Both the position numbers and the translations under genes were made by a program. Under the pieces are notes generated by a model. That model did not search any database and was not told the origin of the DNA. It saw nothing but the letters and a program-made list of their open reading frames with translations. This document shows positions 15,864 to 24,831 of a DNA stretch of 64,000 nucleotides, in pieces. The first letter of the stretch is position 1. Every line of letters starts with the position of its first letter. The stretch comes from Kitasatospora viridis. Its GTDB lineage: Bacteria > Actinomycetota > Actinomycetes > Streptomycetales > Streptomycetaceae. The stretch covers positions 434,001 to 498,000 of the forward strand of contig NZ_VIWT01000002.1 in the NCBI RefSeq assembly GCF_007829815.1, written 5' to 3'.

Positions 15864-16535
15864 TCAGGAGCCGAGTAGGCGACTGTCGAAGCCGTCTGCG
15901 AGGAGCCGCTGGTAGGCGGCATGCACAACCTCCGGTACTTCTTGCTCGATGGCGAAGCCGAGTCGGGGGTACGCGATGACCCGCTGCAGGTCGCCTACCA
16001 AGTGGTCGATGACGAGCCGGTCGCCACCGATGACCTTGACGTAGTCGTCGAGCTCCATCGGGGCCGAGGCGCACACGACCTCTACCTCCGGCCAGACCTG
16101 GCGGCAGGTGGCGTAGGCCCGGCGTTCCATGAACGGCATGGAGATCAGCATCACGGTTTTCACCTCGACGCCGGCGGTGGCCAGTACCTCCCGGGAGAAC
16201 TCGATGTTCTGGCCGGTGTTGCGGGCCTTCGGCTCCTGGAGCACTGCCTCACCCGGAACGCCGAGGGCGACGGCGTGCTCGGTGAAGTGCGCTGCTTCTC
16301 CGCGCGGGAACCGGTCCGGGTGAGTGGGGTTCGGCCCACCGCTGAAGACGACGGTCGGGAAGAACCCTTCGTGGAAGAGCTGCGCGGCGAAGGCCGGCAC
16401 GCCGAGGTCGTGGCTGCCCAGGCCGATCGCCGCGTCACACGACCGGAGCTCGTGCTTCATCTGGTGGAACTCCCAGACGGACGTGGCGTCCTGCCACTGG
16501 CGGTCGGTGATGGCGGGCTGCTGAACGTCCGTCAT
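15864..16535 (-). CDS. YdcF/ElyC-type (DUF218) protein
   Basis: A 223-aa protein with the DUF218 pattern: AAIGLGSHDLGV near the N-terminus, TVVFSGGPNPTH, the acidic helix RGEAAHFTEHAVALGVPGE, and VLQEPKARNTGQNIEF. Relatives are the envelope proteins SanA/ElyC/YdcF of E. coli. Unlike those, it has no membrane anchor and would be cytoplasmic, like other actinomycete forms that occur beside NTP-sugar genes. ATG 16535 is preceded by TGGAGA. The truncated TPR regulator lies 13 bases upstream, so the two probably share a transcript. Confidence 0.8.
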   Translation of the reverse strand: MTDVQQPAITDRQWQDATSVWEFHQMKHELRSCDAAIGLGSHDLGVPAFAAQLFHEGFFPTVVFSGGPNPTHPDRFPRGEAAHFTEHAVALGVPGEAVLQEPKARNTGQNIEFSREVLATAGVEVKTVMLISMPFMERRAYATCRQVWPEVEVVCASAPMELDDYVKVIGGDRLVIDHLVGDLQRVIAYPRLGFAIEQEVPEVVHAAYQRLLADGFDSRLLGS

Positions 16536-16548
16536 GCGTGTCTCCAGG

Positions 16549-17229
16549 TCATCCGGGCCGGAGGGCCGCCGTCGGCCGCTCGAAACTCCGCCGGATGCCC
16601 TCGATGCTGTGCAGCTGATGGCTCATACCGTACTGGGCTGCGAGCTGGGCAGCCTGGCTGAGCACAGTGAGGCCTTCGTCCGCCGTGGCCCGGTCGGACA
16701 GCAGGATGTGCCCGTGTGCGGTGGACAGCCGGACCTGCTGCATGACGGAGTCGCTGCCGCCGGTGGCGCGGGCGATCTCGATCAGCCGGGTCGCGGAGGC
16801 CAGATCCCCGCCGCCGCGGTGCGCGAGCGCCAGTTTCTGGTGTGCCACGGACCAGTCCTCCGATTCGCCGAGCGACTCGAACGAGCGGATCGCGCCGCCC
16901 ATCACCGTGGCGGCGTAGTCGTTCTCACCCTCCTTGCTGAGTGCCGTTCCCACCCACAGCTGTGCGCGTGCCCGATCCCTGGGACTGAGCCGGTCGTCGA
17001 CCGCGAGGTGCTCGTACTGGCGCGCTGCGAGATCGAGGTTGCCCGACATCTCCGAGACCACGGCCGGGGAGAGGTCCAACTGGGCGACTCGTCGCGGAAC
17101 GTCCAACTGGGAGAAGATCGCACGCGCTTCGACGTACGACTGCTGGGCTGACAGCGGACCGTGGAGTGTGCCCTGGTCGCGCTGAAGGTCGCCCAGCAAC
17201 GCACTCGATCTGGCGTACAGGTACAGGCC
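16549..17229 (-). pseudogene. TPR portion of a regulator, N-terminus missing
   Basis: The frame reads SRGLYLYARSSALLGDLQ and then a run of helical repeats (YVEARAIFSQLDVPRR, LAARQYEHLAVDD, RLIEIARATGG, LSQAAQLAAQYG) to the stop at 16549. These are TPR-like repeats of an XRE-type regulator. Upstream of about 17230 the frame becomes nonsense, and a fragment of another gene on the opposite strand begins, so the helix-turn-helix is gone. A shorter product from GTG/ATG starts inside could still be made. This is the second decapitated regulator in the region. Confidence 0.6.
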
Positions 17230-17303
17230 GCGGCTCGCCGTGATGATGCAGTACGGCTGCCACTGGCCCGCTCCCCTGGATGACCCCGCCCTGCAGCTGC
17301 TGA

Positions 17304-17432
17304 AGCGCCTGGACCGAGCGCCAACTGCTCGGCCGGCTCGACCGCAACCCCGACGAGTCGATCGCGCCGGAGGGCGGCGGTGCCTGGGCGTTGCGGAAGT
17401 GGTGGCGCCGTCTGAACCAGCAGACTTCCTGA
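17304..17432 (+). pseudogene. C-terminal scrap of an unknown protein
   Basis: Forty-two codons read WTERQLLGRLDRNPDESI, then ALRKWWRRLNQQTS and a stop. The stretch looks like a genuine basic, Trp-containing C-terminus, but it is preceded at once by an in-frame stop. It lies between the truncated TPR regulator and the methyltransferase. Family not recognised. Confidence 0.35.
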
Positions 17433-17476
17433 CGCTCGATCAACTCAACGTCACATCAGAAGGAGAGATCGAAACG

Positions 17477-18274
17477 ATGACGTACACCCCGGACGAGCTG
17501 TTCGCCTCCACCGCCCCGTACTACGCGAAGTACCGGCCCGGGTACGACCCGAGGATGTACGAGCTGCTGGCCGAGCGGTTCGGCTTGGACGGCACCCAGC
17601 GGGTCCTGGACCTCGGCACCGGTACGGGCGTGCTCGCACTCCCACTCGCCCGCCTGGTGGGCGAGGTGATCGCGGTCGACCCCGAACCGGGCATGCTCGA
17701 AGAGGGCCGCAGGCTCGCCGACGCGGCCGGCATCGCCAACATCTACTGGCGGCAGGGCGACTCCACCACCCTGCACACCCTGGACCTCGACCAGGTCCTG
17801 CTGACCGTCATGGGCGCCGCCTTCCACTGGACCGACCGCGACCAGCTCCTCAAGAGCCTCGACCATCTCATTGCACCCGGGGGAGCGGTGGTCCTCGCCT
17901 CGGGCGGAGCCCCGGGCGACGTCGAGCCGGCGCCTTGGCTGGAGGTGATCGCCGAGGTCCGAACCCGCTACCTCGGCGCCGAACGCCGAGCGGGCTCGGG
18001 AACCTACAGCCACCCCAAGGAGCGCCACCAGGACGTAGTCGCCCGCTCGCCGTTCTCCCGGATCGAGACCGCCCACTGGGACCGCACCGTCACCCGGACC
18101 CTGGACGAGGTCGTCGGCCTCCAGTTCTCCTACAGCTACTCCAGCCCGGCCCAACTTGGCGTCGCCAAGGACGCCTTCGAGCACGACCTGCGGGTTGCGC
18201 TGATCCGCTTCCAGCCTGACGGCGTCTTCGATGAATTCGTCCGCACTGAGGCCACCATCGCCACTCGACCCTGA
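17477..18274 (+). CDS. Class I SAM-dependent methyltransferase
   Basis: A 265-aa enzyme of the UbiE/small-molecule type. The N-terminus APYYAKYRPGYDP is typical of such methyltransferases. Motif I is VLDLGTGTGVLALPLA (about 41-56), motif II is VIAVDPEPGMLEEG, and the strand QVLLTVMGAAFHWTD follows, with LKSLDHLIAPGGAVVLAS as motif III. ATG 17477 is preceded by GAAGGAGAG. It is a single-gene unit: other-gene debris lies upstream and a strong hairpin follows at 18296. The substrate is unknown. Confidence 0.85.
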   Translation: MTYTPDELFASTAPYYAKYRPGYDPRMYELLAERFGLDGTQRVLDLGTGTGVLALPLARLVGEVIAVDPEPGMLEEGRRLADAAGIANIYWRQGDSTTLHTLDLDQVLLTVMGAAFHWTDRDQLLKSLDHLIAPGGAVVLASGGAPGDVEPAPWLEVIAEVRTRYLGAERRAGSGTYSHPKERHQDVVARSPFSRIETAHWDRTVTRTLDEVVGLQFSYSYSSPAQLGVAKDAFEHDLRVALIRFQPDGVFDEFVRTEATIATRP

Positions 18275-18295
18275 CCGAGTCGTTCGCGAGCCTGC

Positions 18296-18324
18296 GGCCC
18301 TGGCCAGCACTGCTGGTCAGGGCC
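18296..18324 (+). terminator. Hairpin terminator after the methyltransferase gene
   Basis: GGCCCTGGCCAGCA, one base, then TGCTGGTCAGGGCC form a 14-pair stem with one G-T wobble. It begins 21 bases after the stop codon. There is no U-run, as is usual in these GC-rich genomes. Confidence 0.7.
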
Positions 18325-18816
18325 GAACGTCATTGCTGCGGAAGCCGGGTCCGTGAATTCACGCAGCCGACCCGTTCGAAGTCGTTTGTCTTCCGGTGCT
18401 GTGAGCGATCGGACAGCTGGAGGGGCGGGCGATTGCTCGGCGGCGGGTTGACGAGGGCTGACTCTCGAAGATGACTCCGCTGATACCCAGACCTGCGGAG
18501 TTACGTCCCGAGTGTTAGCTCGCTTTCGCTCAGTTGGACCGTTAGTTCGGGTCTCCTGTCCCGCCTGGTTATGAAGAATGACGTTTCTGCGCGAGGTGTT
18601 GGGGTGCGCGGGTAGAGACTCGGTGCGTAACGAGGAGTGGTCGGATCTGGTGGTTCGGCGGCCGCATTGAACGAGAGTCTGCCGTTCGACTGGTTGTCTG
18701 ACTTTGCACTCCTGGGAGTGATGAAGATCGCCAAGAGGGCTTGGTTGGGTATGGAATGAGCTCGCGCCACCGACGAGGTACAGCAAGGGTTCTTCGTGTT
18801 CGGAGGGATGGGTGGG
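18325..18816. other. Gene-free region upstream of the Tad-type locus
   Basis: About 490 bases, noticeably richer in A and T than the flanking genes, with no credible coding frame on either strand. It probably carries the promoter of the pilus locus that starts at 18817, but I cannot pick out a convincing -10/-35 pair. Confidence 0.5.
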
Positions 18817-19440
18817 ATGCGCGAAGTGACGGGAGAGGATCGGCTGGTCGGCCGAATGAGGCGCGCTGCGCTGGTTATCGGGATCGTCAGCGCCGTGGTG
18901 CTGACGGGGTGTACGAACCGGGGCGGCTCGAACGAGTCGGTGTCGGCTCAGCCGAGCATCGCTTCAGGGGTGACCGTGCCCTCGGTTGCCGCGACTGCAT
19001 CGGCGTCTGGCTCCTCTTCGTGGACGGGGACTCCGCCGCCACCGGAGGCTCTGGCCGCCTATAACGCGATGATGCAGGACATTGTTGCGCTCGCCGCGAC
19101 ATCCGATTACAAGAACCCTCGGCTGGCAAGCCACATGATCGGACAGCCGCTTGCGCAATGGACGAAGACTCTGGCTAATCAGCAGCTGGATGGCGTGGTG
19201 AGCCACGGAGTGCCCTCGTGGAATCCAAGGGTCACAAAGGTGAGTCCGCCAGATCGGCCTGACCGAGTCGAGGTGTCGGACTGCCTGGACGGCGCGAACT
19301 GGCTGAGGTACAAGCTGGATGGCGAGCTTGCCGATCACATTCCCAGCGGCAAGCACGTTTCTGCTGCGGCGATCACGCTTCAGCCCGATGGCAGGTGGAT
19401 GGTCACCGAGCAGTTGATCGGAGCTGAGGGAACGTGTTGA
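18817..19440 (+). CDS. Lipoprotein at the head of the Tad-type locus
   Basis: A 207-aa lipoprotein. The signal peptide RMRRAALVIGIVSAVVLTGC ends in the lipobox LTGC, so the mature protein should be lipid-anchored on the outside of the membrane through that Cys. A Ser/Thr/Ala-rich linker (about residues 40-75) leads to a folded domain of about 130 residues ending in LQPDGRWMVTEQLIG. ATG 18817 was chosen for the GGAGGG ten bases upstream; an ATG at 18856 would also give a working signal peptide. The next gene starts within its stop codon. Its role in the pilus system is unknown. Confidence 0.75.
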   Translation: MREVTGEDRLVGRMRRAALVIGIVSAVVLTGCTNRGGSNESVSAQPSIASGVTVPSVAATASASGSSSWTGTPPPPEALAAYNAMMQDIVALAATSDYKNPRLASHMIGQPLAQWTKTLANQQLDGVVSHGVPSWNPRVTKVSPPDRPDRVEVSDCLDGANWLRYKLDGELADHIPSGKHVSAAAITLQPDGRWMVTEQLIGAEGTC

Positions 19441-20315
19441 GCGCTTGGCGAAGATTGCTTCGGGCGTCATTGCTCGCTCTGGTCTTCTCTGGCCAGACAA
19501 GTCTTGTGCGGGCGGACACCTGGGATCCTGCCGTTTCGACGGTCTGCGACGGTGGGCGCTGCGATCTTGTTGCTGCGGCTTCGGGAGCCGGGACTGGTAC
19601 GCAGCAGGTGAAGCCGCCTTCAGTAGGGTCTGCACAAGGTGGGACCGACGGGCGCCCCCGCTGTGTGAGCGTGCCAGTTACCGACGTGGTCACTCGGGAT
19701 GATGGCCATTCAGGGCTGTGGTACGTGCTTGACTGCGGCGGAACTCTCCCGCAAGGGAGTTACGGGAGCAGCCCGCTGACCGGCCCTCCGCTGTGGGCCG
19801 ACGTCAGTGACGGGGCATCACCCGCACCAGCAGCGGACCCCGTCGCCCTGTCCGAGAAGGCAGTCTCCGAGCTGCGCCCGCCCGAGCCCGCAGTCCGCCT
19901 GAACCCCGGCACCGACGGTCCACAAGTAGTCCGGGTGCCGACGTGGCTTTGGGTGGACGCAACGCAATGGCAGCCGGTGCGGGCCACGGCTGACGTGCCC
20001 GGGGCATCCGTCGAGGCGGTGGCGACACCGACCACGGTGGTGTGGGACATGGGTGACGGGGCGACGGTGACGTGTACCGGGCCGGGGACGCCGTACGCCG
20101 CGGGTGCTGACCCGGCGTCGGCTTCGCCGGACTGCGGGCACACGTACGTGCGTTCCTCCGGCGACGGGTCGTTCAAGGTGACCGCGACGGCGCACTGGTC
20201 GGTGAGCTGGTCCGGGGCGGGGCGGAGCGGAAGCTACCCGGACCTGACGACCACATCAACGGTCGAGACGCGGGTGGTGGACGTGCAGAGTCTGGTGGAA
20301 GGAGCGAGCGGGTGA
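19434..20315 (+). CDS. Secreted protein of the Tad-type locus
   Basis: A 293-aa exported protein. The N-terminus LRASLLALVFSGQTSLVRA is a typical Sec signal peptide. The mature part contains several Cys residues likely to form disulfides (VCDGGRCDLV, CVSVPVTDV, LDCGGTLP). A later segment, TTVVWDMGDGATVTCTGPGT, and then CGHTYVRSSGDG, resembles a PKD/immunoglobulin-like beta fold (WDMGDG recalls the PKD WDFGDG). GTG 19434 overlaps the lipoprotein stop; TTG 19437 is an equally coupled alternative. Together with the lipoprotein it may be an outside component of the pilus or secretion machine. Confidence 0.75.
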   Translation: MLSAWRRLLRASLLALVFSGQTSLVRADTWDPAVSTVCDGGRCDLVAAASGAGTGTQQVKPPSVGSAQGGTDGRPRCVSVPVTDVVTRDDGHSGLWYVLDCGGTLPQGSYGSSPLTGPPLWADVSDGASPAPAADPVALSEKAVSELRPPEPAVRLNPGTDGPQVVRVPTWLWVDATQWQPVRATADVPGASVEAVATPTTVVWDMGDGATVTCTGPGTPYAAGADPASASPDCGHTYVRSSGDGSFKVTATAHWSVSWSGAGRSGSYPDLTTTSTVETRVVDVQSLVEGASG

Positions 20316-20965
20316 CGACGACCTGGGTACCCAGCGCCCGAGCAGGCGGCGGCGGCCCGAATGGTGGGCGTGAGCGCGGTGCGGTGGCCCGGCGTCGGCA
20401 GCGGCTCAGGTTGCTGGCGGGGGCCGGGGTGATGGTGGCTTCGGTGGCCGGCTTCTGGGCGACGGCCGTGGCCAGCGGCGGGCGGACGACGGTGCTGGCG
20501 CTCGCGCGCCCCGTTGCCGTCGGGCAGGTGCTGACGGCCGCTGACGTGCGGACGGTGAGCATCGGCGCGCACAGCGGTGTGCCGGTGCTGGCCGCGTCGC
20601 GGCGCACCGACGTGCTCGGCCGTCCGGTCAGCTCGTCCCTCCCGGCAGGCGCGCTGCTCTCCGATGACGCGCTGGCCACCACCGTCCCGAGTTCGGGGCA
20701 GGCGCTGGCCACGGTGGCGCTGAAGAGCGGCCGAGTGCCGCCGACGGTCGGGGCGGGCGAGCAGGTCGTGCTGACGGAGACCAAGCCCGGCACGCCGGCA
20801 GAGGACGCTGTGCGCGGCGTGGTGCTCGACTCCCGGCCGGGTACGGGCGGTGTGGGGACGACCCTGGTGACCGTGCAGTGCGACCAGGCCAGCGCGATGC
20901 GGGCCGCCCAACTGCAGGAACCGGCGCTGGTGGTGCTCGCCGCCGACGCGCCTGCGGGGCGGTGA
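20312..20965 (+). CDS. SAF-domain protein (CpaB-like)
   Basis: A 217-aa protein. A basic N-terminus is followed by one membrane segment (LLAGAGVMVASVAGFWATAVA, about 35-55). Then comes the SAF domain: LALARPVAVGQVLTAADVRT, LGRPVSSSLPAGALLSDDAL. In Tad systems the SAF protein CpaB/RcpC is a periplasmic pilus-assembly factor; actinomycetes have no secretin, so here it would sit between the membrane and the wall. GTG 20312 overlaps the previous stop (GTGA), and the next gene overlaps its own stop the same way. Confidence 0.82.
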   Translation: MTTTWVPSARAGGGGPNGGRERGAVARRRQRLRLLAGAGVMVASVAGFWATAVASGGRTTVLALARPVAVGQVLTAADVRTVSIGAHSGVPVLAASRRTDVLGRPVSSSLPAGALLSDDALATTVPSSGQALATVALKSGRVPPTVGAGEQVVLTETKPGTPAEDAVRGVVLDSRPGTGGVGTTLVTVQCDQASAMRAAQLQEPALVVLAADAPAGR

Positions 20966-21750
20966 GTGCGTTGCCGCTGATCGCTGTGGGCTCGGTGAAG
21001 GGCGCGCCGGGGGTGAGCACGACTGCGCTCGCCCTCGCGACGGCCTGGCCGGGCGACCGGGCCGCCGTGGTGCTGGAGGCCGACCCGTCGGGCGGCGACA
21101 CCGCGCTGCGGTTCGACCTGCCGGACTCGCCGTCCCTGGTCACGCTCGCCGCCTCCGCGCGGCGGGCCGGACTGAGCGGGCGCCTCCTGCTGGAGCACGC
21201 GCACCAGCTACCGCGCCTGGCCACGGTGGTGCCCGGGCCGGCGGCGCCCGAGCAGGCCACCGCCGCCCTCGGTGTCCTCGAAGAGCTCTGGGGCGAGGCC
21301 GAGTTGGACGACGTGGTTGCAATCGCCGACATCGGCAGGACGGGGCTGTCACCCGGACCGGTCACACCGCTCCTGGCGGCCGCCGACGTACTGCTCCTGG
21401 TGACCCGAGGCGCGATCGAGGACTTGGCGCACGCGGAGGCGGCGGTGCCCCGGCTGCGGTCGTTGACGCGCCGGATCGTCGTGGTCGTGGTGGGCGGGTG
21501 CGCCTGGTCGGCCGCCGAGGTCGGGCAGGTGCTGGGCGCCGACCACTGCGCGCCACTCCCGGTCGACGACGAGACGGCCGGCATCCTGCGCGGCGCACCG
21601 CGGCGGCGCCGGATCCTCGCCCGGCGCGGACGCCCGCTGCCTGATGCGGCACGCCGACTCGCCGAGGACATCAGCGGGTTGATTCCCGAGCAGACCAACC
21701 CGACCGACAAGACCGCGCTGGCGGCAGCTCTCGGAGGTGAGCGCACATGA
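20962..21750 (+). CDS. CpaE/ParA-like protein with altered P-loop
   Basis: A 262-aa MinD/ParA-fold protein. The first strand and loop read LIAVGSVKGAPGVSTTALAL. ParA-type ATPases have KGGxGKT/S there; this protein keeps the first (signature) Lys but has Val where the invariant P-loop Lys should be. Downstream are VVLEADPSGGDTALRF (switch I-like) and VVAIADIGRTGLSPGP (Walker B-like). In Tad systems TadZ/CpaE positions the machine at its site in the cell, and several members are weak or inactive ATPases. GTG 20962 overlaps the previous stop by 4 bases. Confidence 0.8.
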   Translation: MSALPLIAVGSVKGAPGVSTTALALATAWPGDRAAVVLEADPSGGDTALRFDLPDSPSLVTLAASARRAGLSGRLLLEHAHQLPRLATVVPGPAAPEQATAALGVLEELWGEAELDDVVAIADIGRTGLSPGPVTPLLAAADVLLLVTRGAIEDLAHAEAAVPRLRSLTRRIVVVVVGGCAWSAAEVGQVLGADHCAPLPVDDETAGILRGAPRRRRILARRGRPLPDAARRLAEDISGLIPEQTNPTDKTALAAALGGERT

Positions 21751-23069
21751 CGGTGACGGACACCGACGCGGCGGAACGTGAACTCGCCGAGGCACTGCGG
21801 CTGGAGGTGAGCAGGCTCCTGCTGGACCAGTACCGGCGCCTGGAGGAGACCGGCGGTGTGCCGCTGAGCCCGCAGCAGCACCGGGCCATGGGGGAGCGCC
21901 TGCTCGCGGAGGAGCTGGAACGCCGTATCGAGCAGCGACTGTTGCTGGGCGCGCCGACCAGCCTGGACAAGGCGGCGGAGGCCCGGGCGATGCGCGCGGC
22001 GCACCACGCGCTCTTCGGACTCGGCGGGTTGCAGGGCCTGTTGGAGGATCCGGAGATCGAGAACGTCTTCGCCAACGGCTGCGACCAGGTCTTCGTCCGG
22101 TACGCCGACGGCCACAAGGAGCAGGTCGGGCCGATCGCCGCCTCGGACGCGGAGTTGGCGGAGCTGGTGCGCTCGATTGCCTCGCGCGGCGGTACGGAGG
22201 AGCGCCGCTTCGACCGGGCGGTGCCCCGGCTGAACATGCAGCTTCCGGACGGGTCCCGCCTGTTCGCGGTGATGGCGGTGTCCGAACGGGTGTCCCTGTC
22301 GATCCGCCGCCACCGGTACCCGCGCGCAAGCCTGCCGGAGCTGCGCGCGCTGGGCATGTTCGACGCGGAGCTGGAGAACCTGCTGCGAGCTTTCGTCCTG
22401 GCGCGAAAGAACCTGATCGTCGCCGGCGGCACGAACATGGGCAAGACCACCCTGCTGCGTGCCCTCGCCTCCGAAATCCCCGCGACCGAACGCCTGGTGA
22501 CCATCGAGGACACCTACGAGCTCGGCCTCCACCTGGACGGCCTGCACCCCGACGTCGTCCCGATGCAGGCGCGCGAGGCGAACATCGAGGGCGAAGGGGA
22601 AGTCAGCCAGGCCGAGTTGGTGCGCTGGGGCCTCAGGATGGCACCTGACCGGGTGATCGTCGGCGAGGTGCGCGGAGCGGAGGTCGTCCCGATGTGCACC
22701 GCGATGAGCCAGGGCAACGACGGCTCGCTGTCCACCATCCACGCCTCCAGCTCGCGCGGCGTCTTCACCAAGCTGGCGGCCTACGCCGTGCAGGCGCCCG
22801 AGCGCCTGGGCCTGGAGGCGACGAACCTCCTCGTCGCCTCGGCCGTGCACTTCGTCATCCACCTGGCCCGTGACGCCTCCGGCCGGCGGGCCGTCTCCTC
22901 GATCCGCGAGGTCGTCGGCGCCGACGGCGACCAGTTGATCTCCAACGAGGTCTACCGGCCCGGCCCGGACCGTCGCGCCGTCTACGCGACTCCGCTGCGC
23001 TCGGAGACGCTCGCCGAGCTGGAGCTGACGGGCTATCAGCCGACCTCCCACGGTGGGTGGTCGAGGTGA
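21747..23069 (+). CDS. TadA/CpaF-type secretion ATPase
   Basis: The 440-aa motor ATPase of the Tad/Flp system (type II/IV secretion ATPase family). The N-terminal helical domain is followed by the pre-core ENVFANGCDQVFVRY. Walker A is AGGTNMGKTTLL (about 226-237), the Asp box TIEDTYEL is near 252-259, Walker B is DRVIVGEVRGAEV (about 301-313), and the His box is GSLSTIHA. All catalytic parts are present and the length is normal. ATG 21747 forms an ATGA overlap with the gene before; the following tadB-like gene overlaps its stop. It should power pilin assembly or substrate export at the cytoplasmic membrane. Confidence 0.92.
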   Translation: MTVTDTDAAERELAEALRLEVSRLLLDQYRRLEETGGVPLSPQQHRAMGERLLAEELERRIEQRLLLGAPTSLDKAAEARAMRAAHHALFGLGGLQGLLEDPEIENVFANGCDQVFVRYADGHKEQVGPIAASDAELAELVRSIASRGGTEERRFDRAVPRLNMQLPDGSRLFAVMAVSERVSLSIRRHRYPRASLPELRALGMFDAELENLLRAFVLARKNLIVAGGTNMGKTTLLRALASEIPATERLVTIEDTYELGLHLDGLHPDVVPMQAREANIEGEGEVSQAELVRWGLRMAPDRVIVGEVRGAEVVPMCTAMSQGNDGSLSTIHASSSRGVFTKLAAYAVQAPERLGLEATNLLVASAVHFVIHLARDASGRRAVSSIREVVGADGDQLISNEVYRPGPDRRAVYATPLRSETLAELELTGYQPTSHGGWSR

Positions 23070-23920
23070 GGGCGAGCCTGGCGTTCAGCGCCCTGCTCGG
23101 CGCCGGCTTCGGAGCGGGACTGTGGACCACGTACACCGGCCTGCGTCCGGGCGAACCGAGCGCCGCCGGGGATCGGCTCACCCACTGGTGGCGCCGGGTC
23201 CGGCCCGGACGCCGCCTCGCGATCGCGGCCGCCGCAGCCAGCGGAGCCGTGGCGCTGACCGGTTGGCCGGTGGCCGCGCCACTCGCGGCGCTCGCCGCCT
23301 GGGCCCTGCCCGGGCTGCTCGGGCAGGACCGCGACGGCCGGGAGGCGATCGAGCGGATCGAGGCCATCGCCTCCTGGACCGAGCAACTGCACGACACGCT
23401 CAGCGCGGCAGCGGGCCTCGAACAGACCCTGCTCGCCACCGCCGCGACCGCGCCCCTGCCCATCCGCACGGAGGTGGCCGAGCTGGCCGAGCGGATCCGG
23501 CACGGCCGACGCCTGCCGGACGCGCTGCGCGACTTCCAGAATGAACTGGGCGACCCGCTCGGTGACTTGGTCGTCCTGGCGCTGCTCGGTGCGGCAGGCC
23601 GACAGAGCGGTCGGCTCGGAGAGCTGCTGGCCGGACTCGCCTTCGCAGCACGCGAACAGGCGCAGATGCGCACCCGCACCGCGGCCTCCCGGGCCCGGGT
23701 GCGGACCTCCGTGCGGATCGTCGTCGGCACGACGCTGGGCATGGCCCTGGGCCTGGTCGTGCTGAACCGCGACTACCTCACGCCCTTCGACGGCGCGCAG
23801 GGGCAGTTGGTGCTGCTGATCGTCGGCGGGCTCTTCGCCGCCGCGTTCGCCTGGCTGCGCAGGATCGCCGCCTTCACCGAGCCGGCCCGGCTGCTCGCGG
23901 ACCCGAAGGAGGCGACGTGA
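23066..23920 (+). CDS. TadB-like inner-membrane platform protein
   Basis: A 284-aa membrane protein of the type II secretion F (GspF) family. An N-terminal segment (FSALLGAGFGAGLWTTYTG), two central membrane spans (about 55-85) and a C-terminal pair (VGTTLGMALGLVVLN, LVLLIVGGLFAAAFAW) flank a cytoplasmic helical domain with LHDTLSAAAGLEQTL, the F-domain helix. It pairs with TadC to form the platform driven by TadA. GTG 23066 gives the GTGA overlap seen throughout this operon; an in-frame GTG at 23057 would add three residues. Confidence 0.85.
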   Translation: MRASLAFSALLGAGFGAGLWTTYTGLRPGEPSAAGDRLTHWWRRVRPGRRLAIAAAAASGAVALTGWPVAAPLAALAAWALPGLLGQDRDGREAIERIEAIASWTEQLHDTLSAAAGLEQTLLATAATAPLPIRTEVAELAERIRHGRRLPDALRDFQNELGDPLGDLVVLALLGAAGRQSGRLGELLAGLAFAAREQAQMRTRTAASRARVRTSVRIVVGTTLGMALGLVVLNRDYLTPFDGAQGQLVLLIVGGLFAAAFAWLRRIAAFTEPARLLADPKEAT

Positions 23921-24792
23921 TCGGGGTGTTGCTGTGCGGCGCCGGGTTCGGCGCCGGGGTGTGGACGTTCTGGCGCGGACTGCGACCGCAGCGCGTGGAC
24001 CTGGCGGACGCGCTGGCCCCGCTGCCTCGGCCAGTGGACCGTGCGGACGACGGATGGTCCGCGCGGGCCGGAGCGGCGGCCGCGCCGCTCTGGCGGCACT
24101 GCCGGCTGCCCACCGCCCGGACGGCTGCCGATCTGCGAACCCTGGAGATCCCGGTCGAGCGGTACCTCGCCGAGAAGACCACGGCCGCCGTCGCCGGACT
24201 ACTGCTGCCCGTCCCGCTCGCCGCGCTGATGGCGCTGGCCGGCGCCGGGATCGGCTGGGCGCTGCCCACCTGGGGCAGCCTGGTCCTCGGTGCGGCGCTC
24301 TCCTTCGTCCCGGACCTGATTGCCCGTCAGAAAGCGGAGGAGCGGCGGGCGGAGGTCAGGCGTTCGCTGTCGGTGATGCTCGACCTCACCGTCGTCGCAC
24401 TGTCCGGCGGCGCCGGTGTCGAGCAGGCGCTGACGGCGGCGGCCGGGGCGGGCCACGGTGTCGGCTTCACCTCCTTCCGTCGGGCGCTCCAGGAGGCCGA
24501 GCTCACCCGCACCGCAGTCTGGGGGCCGCTGGGTGAACTCGGCACCCGGCTCGGCGTGTCGGAGCTGACCGAACTCGCCGCCACCGCTTCGCTCGCCGGC
24601 ACCGAGGGTGCGCGGGTGAAGAACTCCCTCGGCACGAAGGCGGCCACGCTCCGCCGGCACGCACTCGCGGAGGCAGAGGCGCAGGCCGCGTCCGCGACCG
24701 AGCGGATGAGCCTGCCCGTGGTGCTCCTCTTCGGCGGCTTCCTGCTCTTCCTCGGGTACCCGGCCCTTGCTCACGCGCTCACCGGGCTCTGA
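23917..24792 (+). CDS. TadC-like inner-membrane platform protein
   Basis: A 291-aa partner of TadB. The N-terminal membrane segment (LLCGAGFGAGVWTFWRGLRP) closely echoes that of TadB, showing common descent. There are central spans (AGLLLPVPLAALMALAGAGI, LVLGAALSFVPDLIA), an F-type helical domain (MLDLTVVALSGGAGVEQAL) and a C-terminal span (VVLLFGGFLLFLGYPALA). It overlaps tadB by 4 bases (GTGA). Forty bases separate it from the pilin gene, which has its own strong ribosome site. Confidence 0.87.
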   Translation: MIGVLLCGAGFGAGVWTFWRGLRPQRVDLADALAPLPRPVDRADDGWSARAGAAAAPLWRHCRLPTARTAADLRTLEIPVERYLAEKTTAAVAGLLLPVPLAALMALAGAGIGWALPTWGSLVLGAALSFVPDLIARQKAEERRAEVRRSLSVMLDLTVVALSGGAGVEQALTAAAGAGHGVGFTSFRRALQEAELTRTAVWGPLGELGTRLGVSELTELAATASLAGTEGARVKNSLGTKAATLRRHALAEAEAQAASATERMSLPVVLLFGGFLLFLGYPALAHALTGL

Positions 24793-24831
24793 CGCGAGCT
24801 CGCCCCCCACAACGAACCACGGAGGACCACC

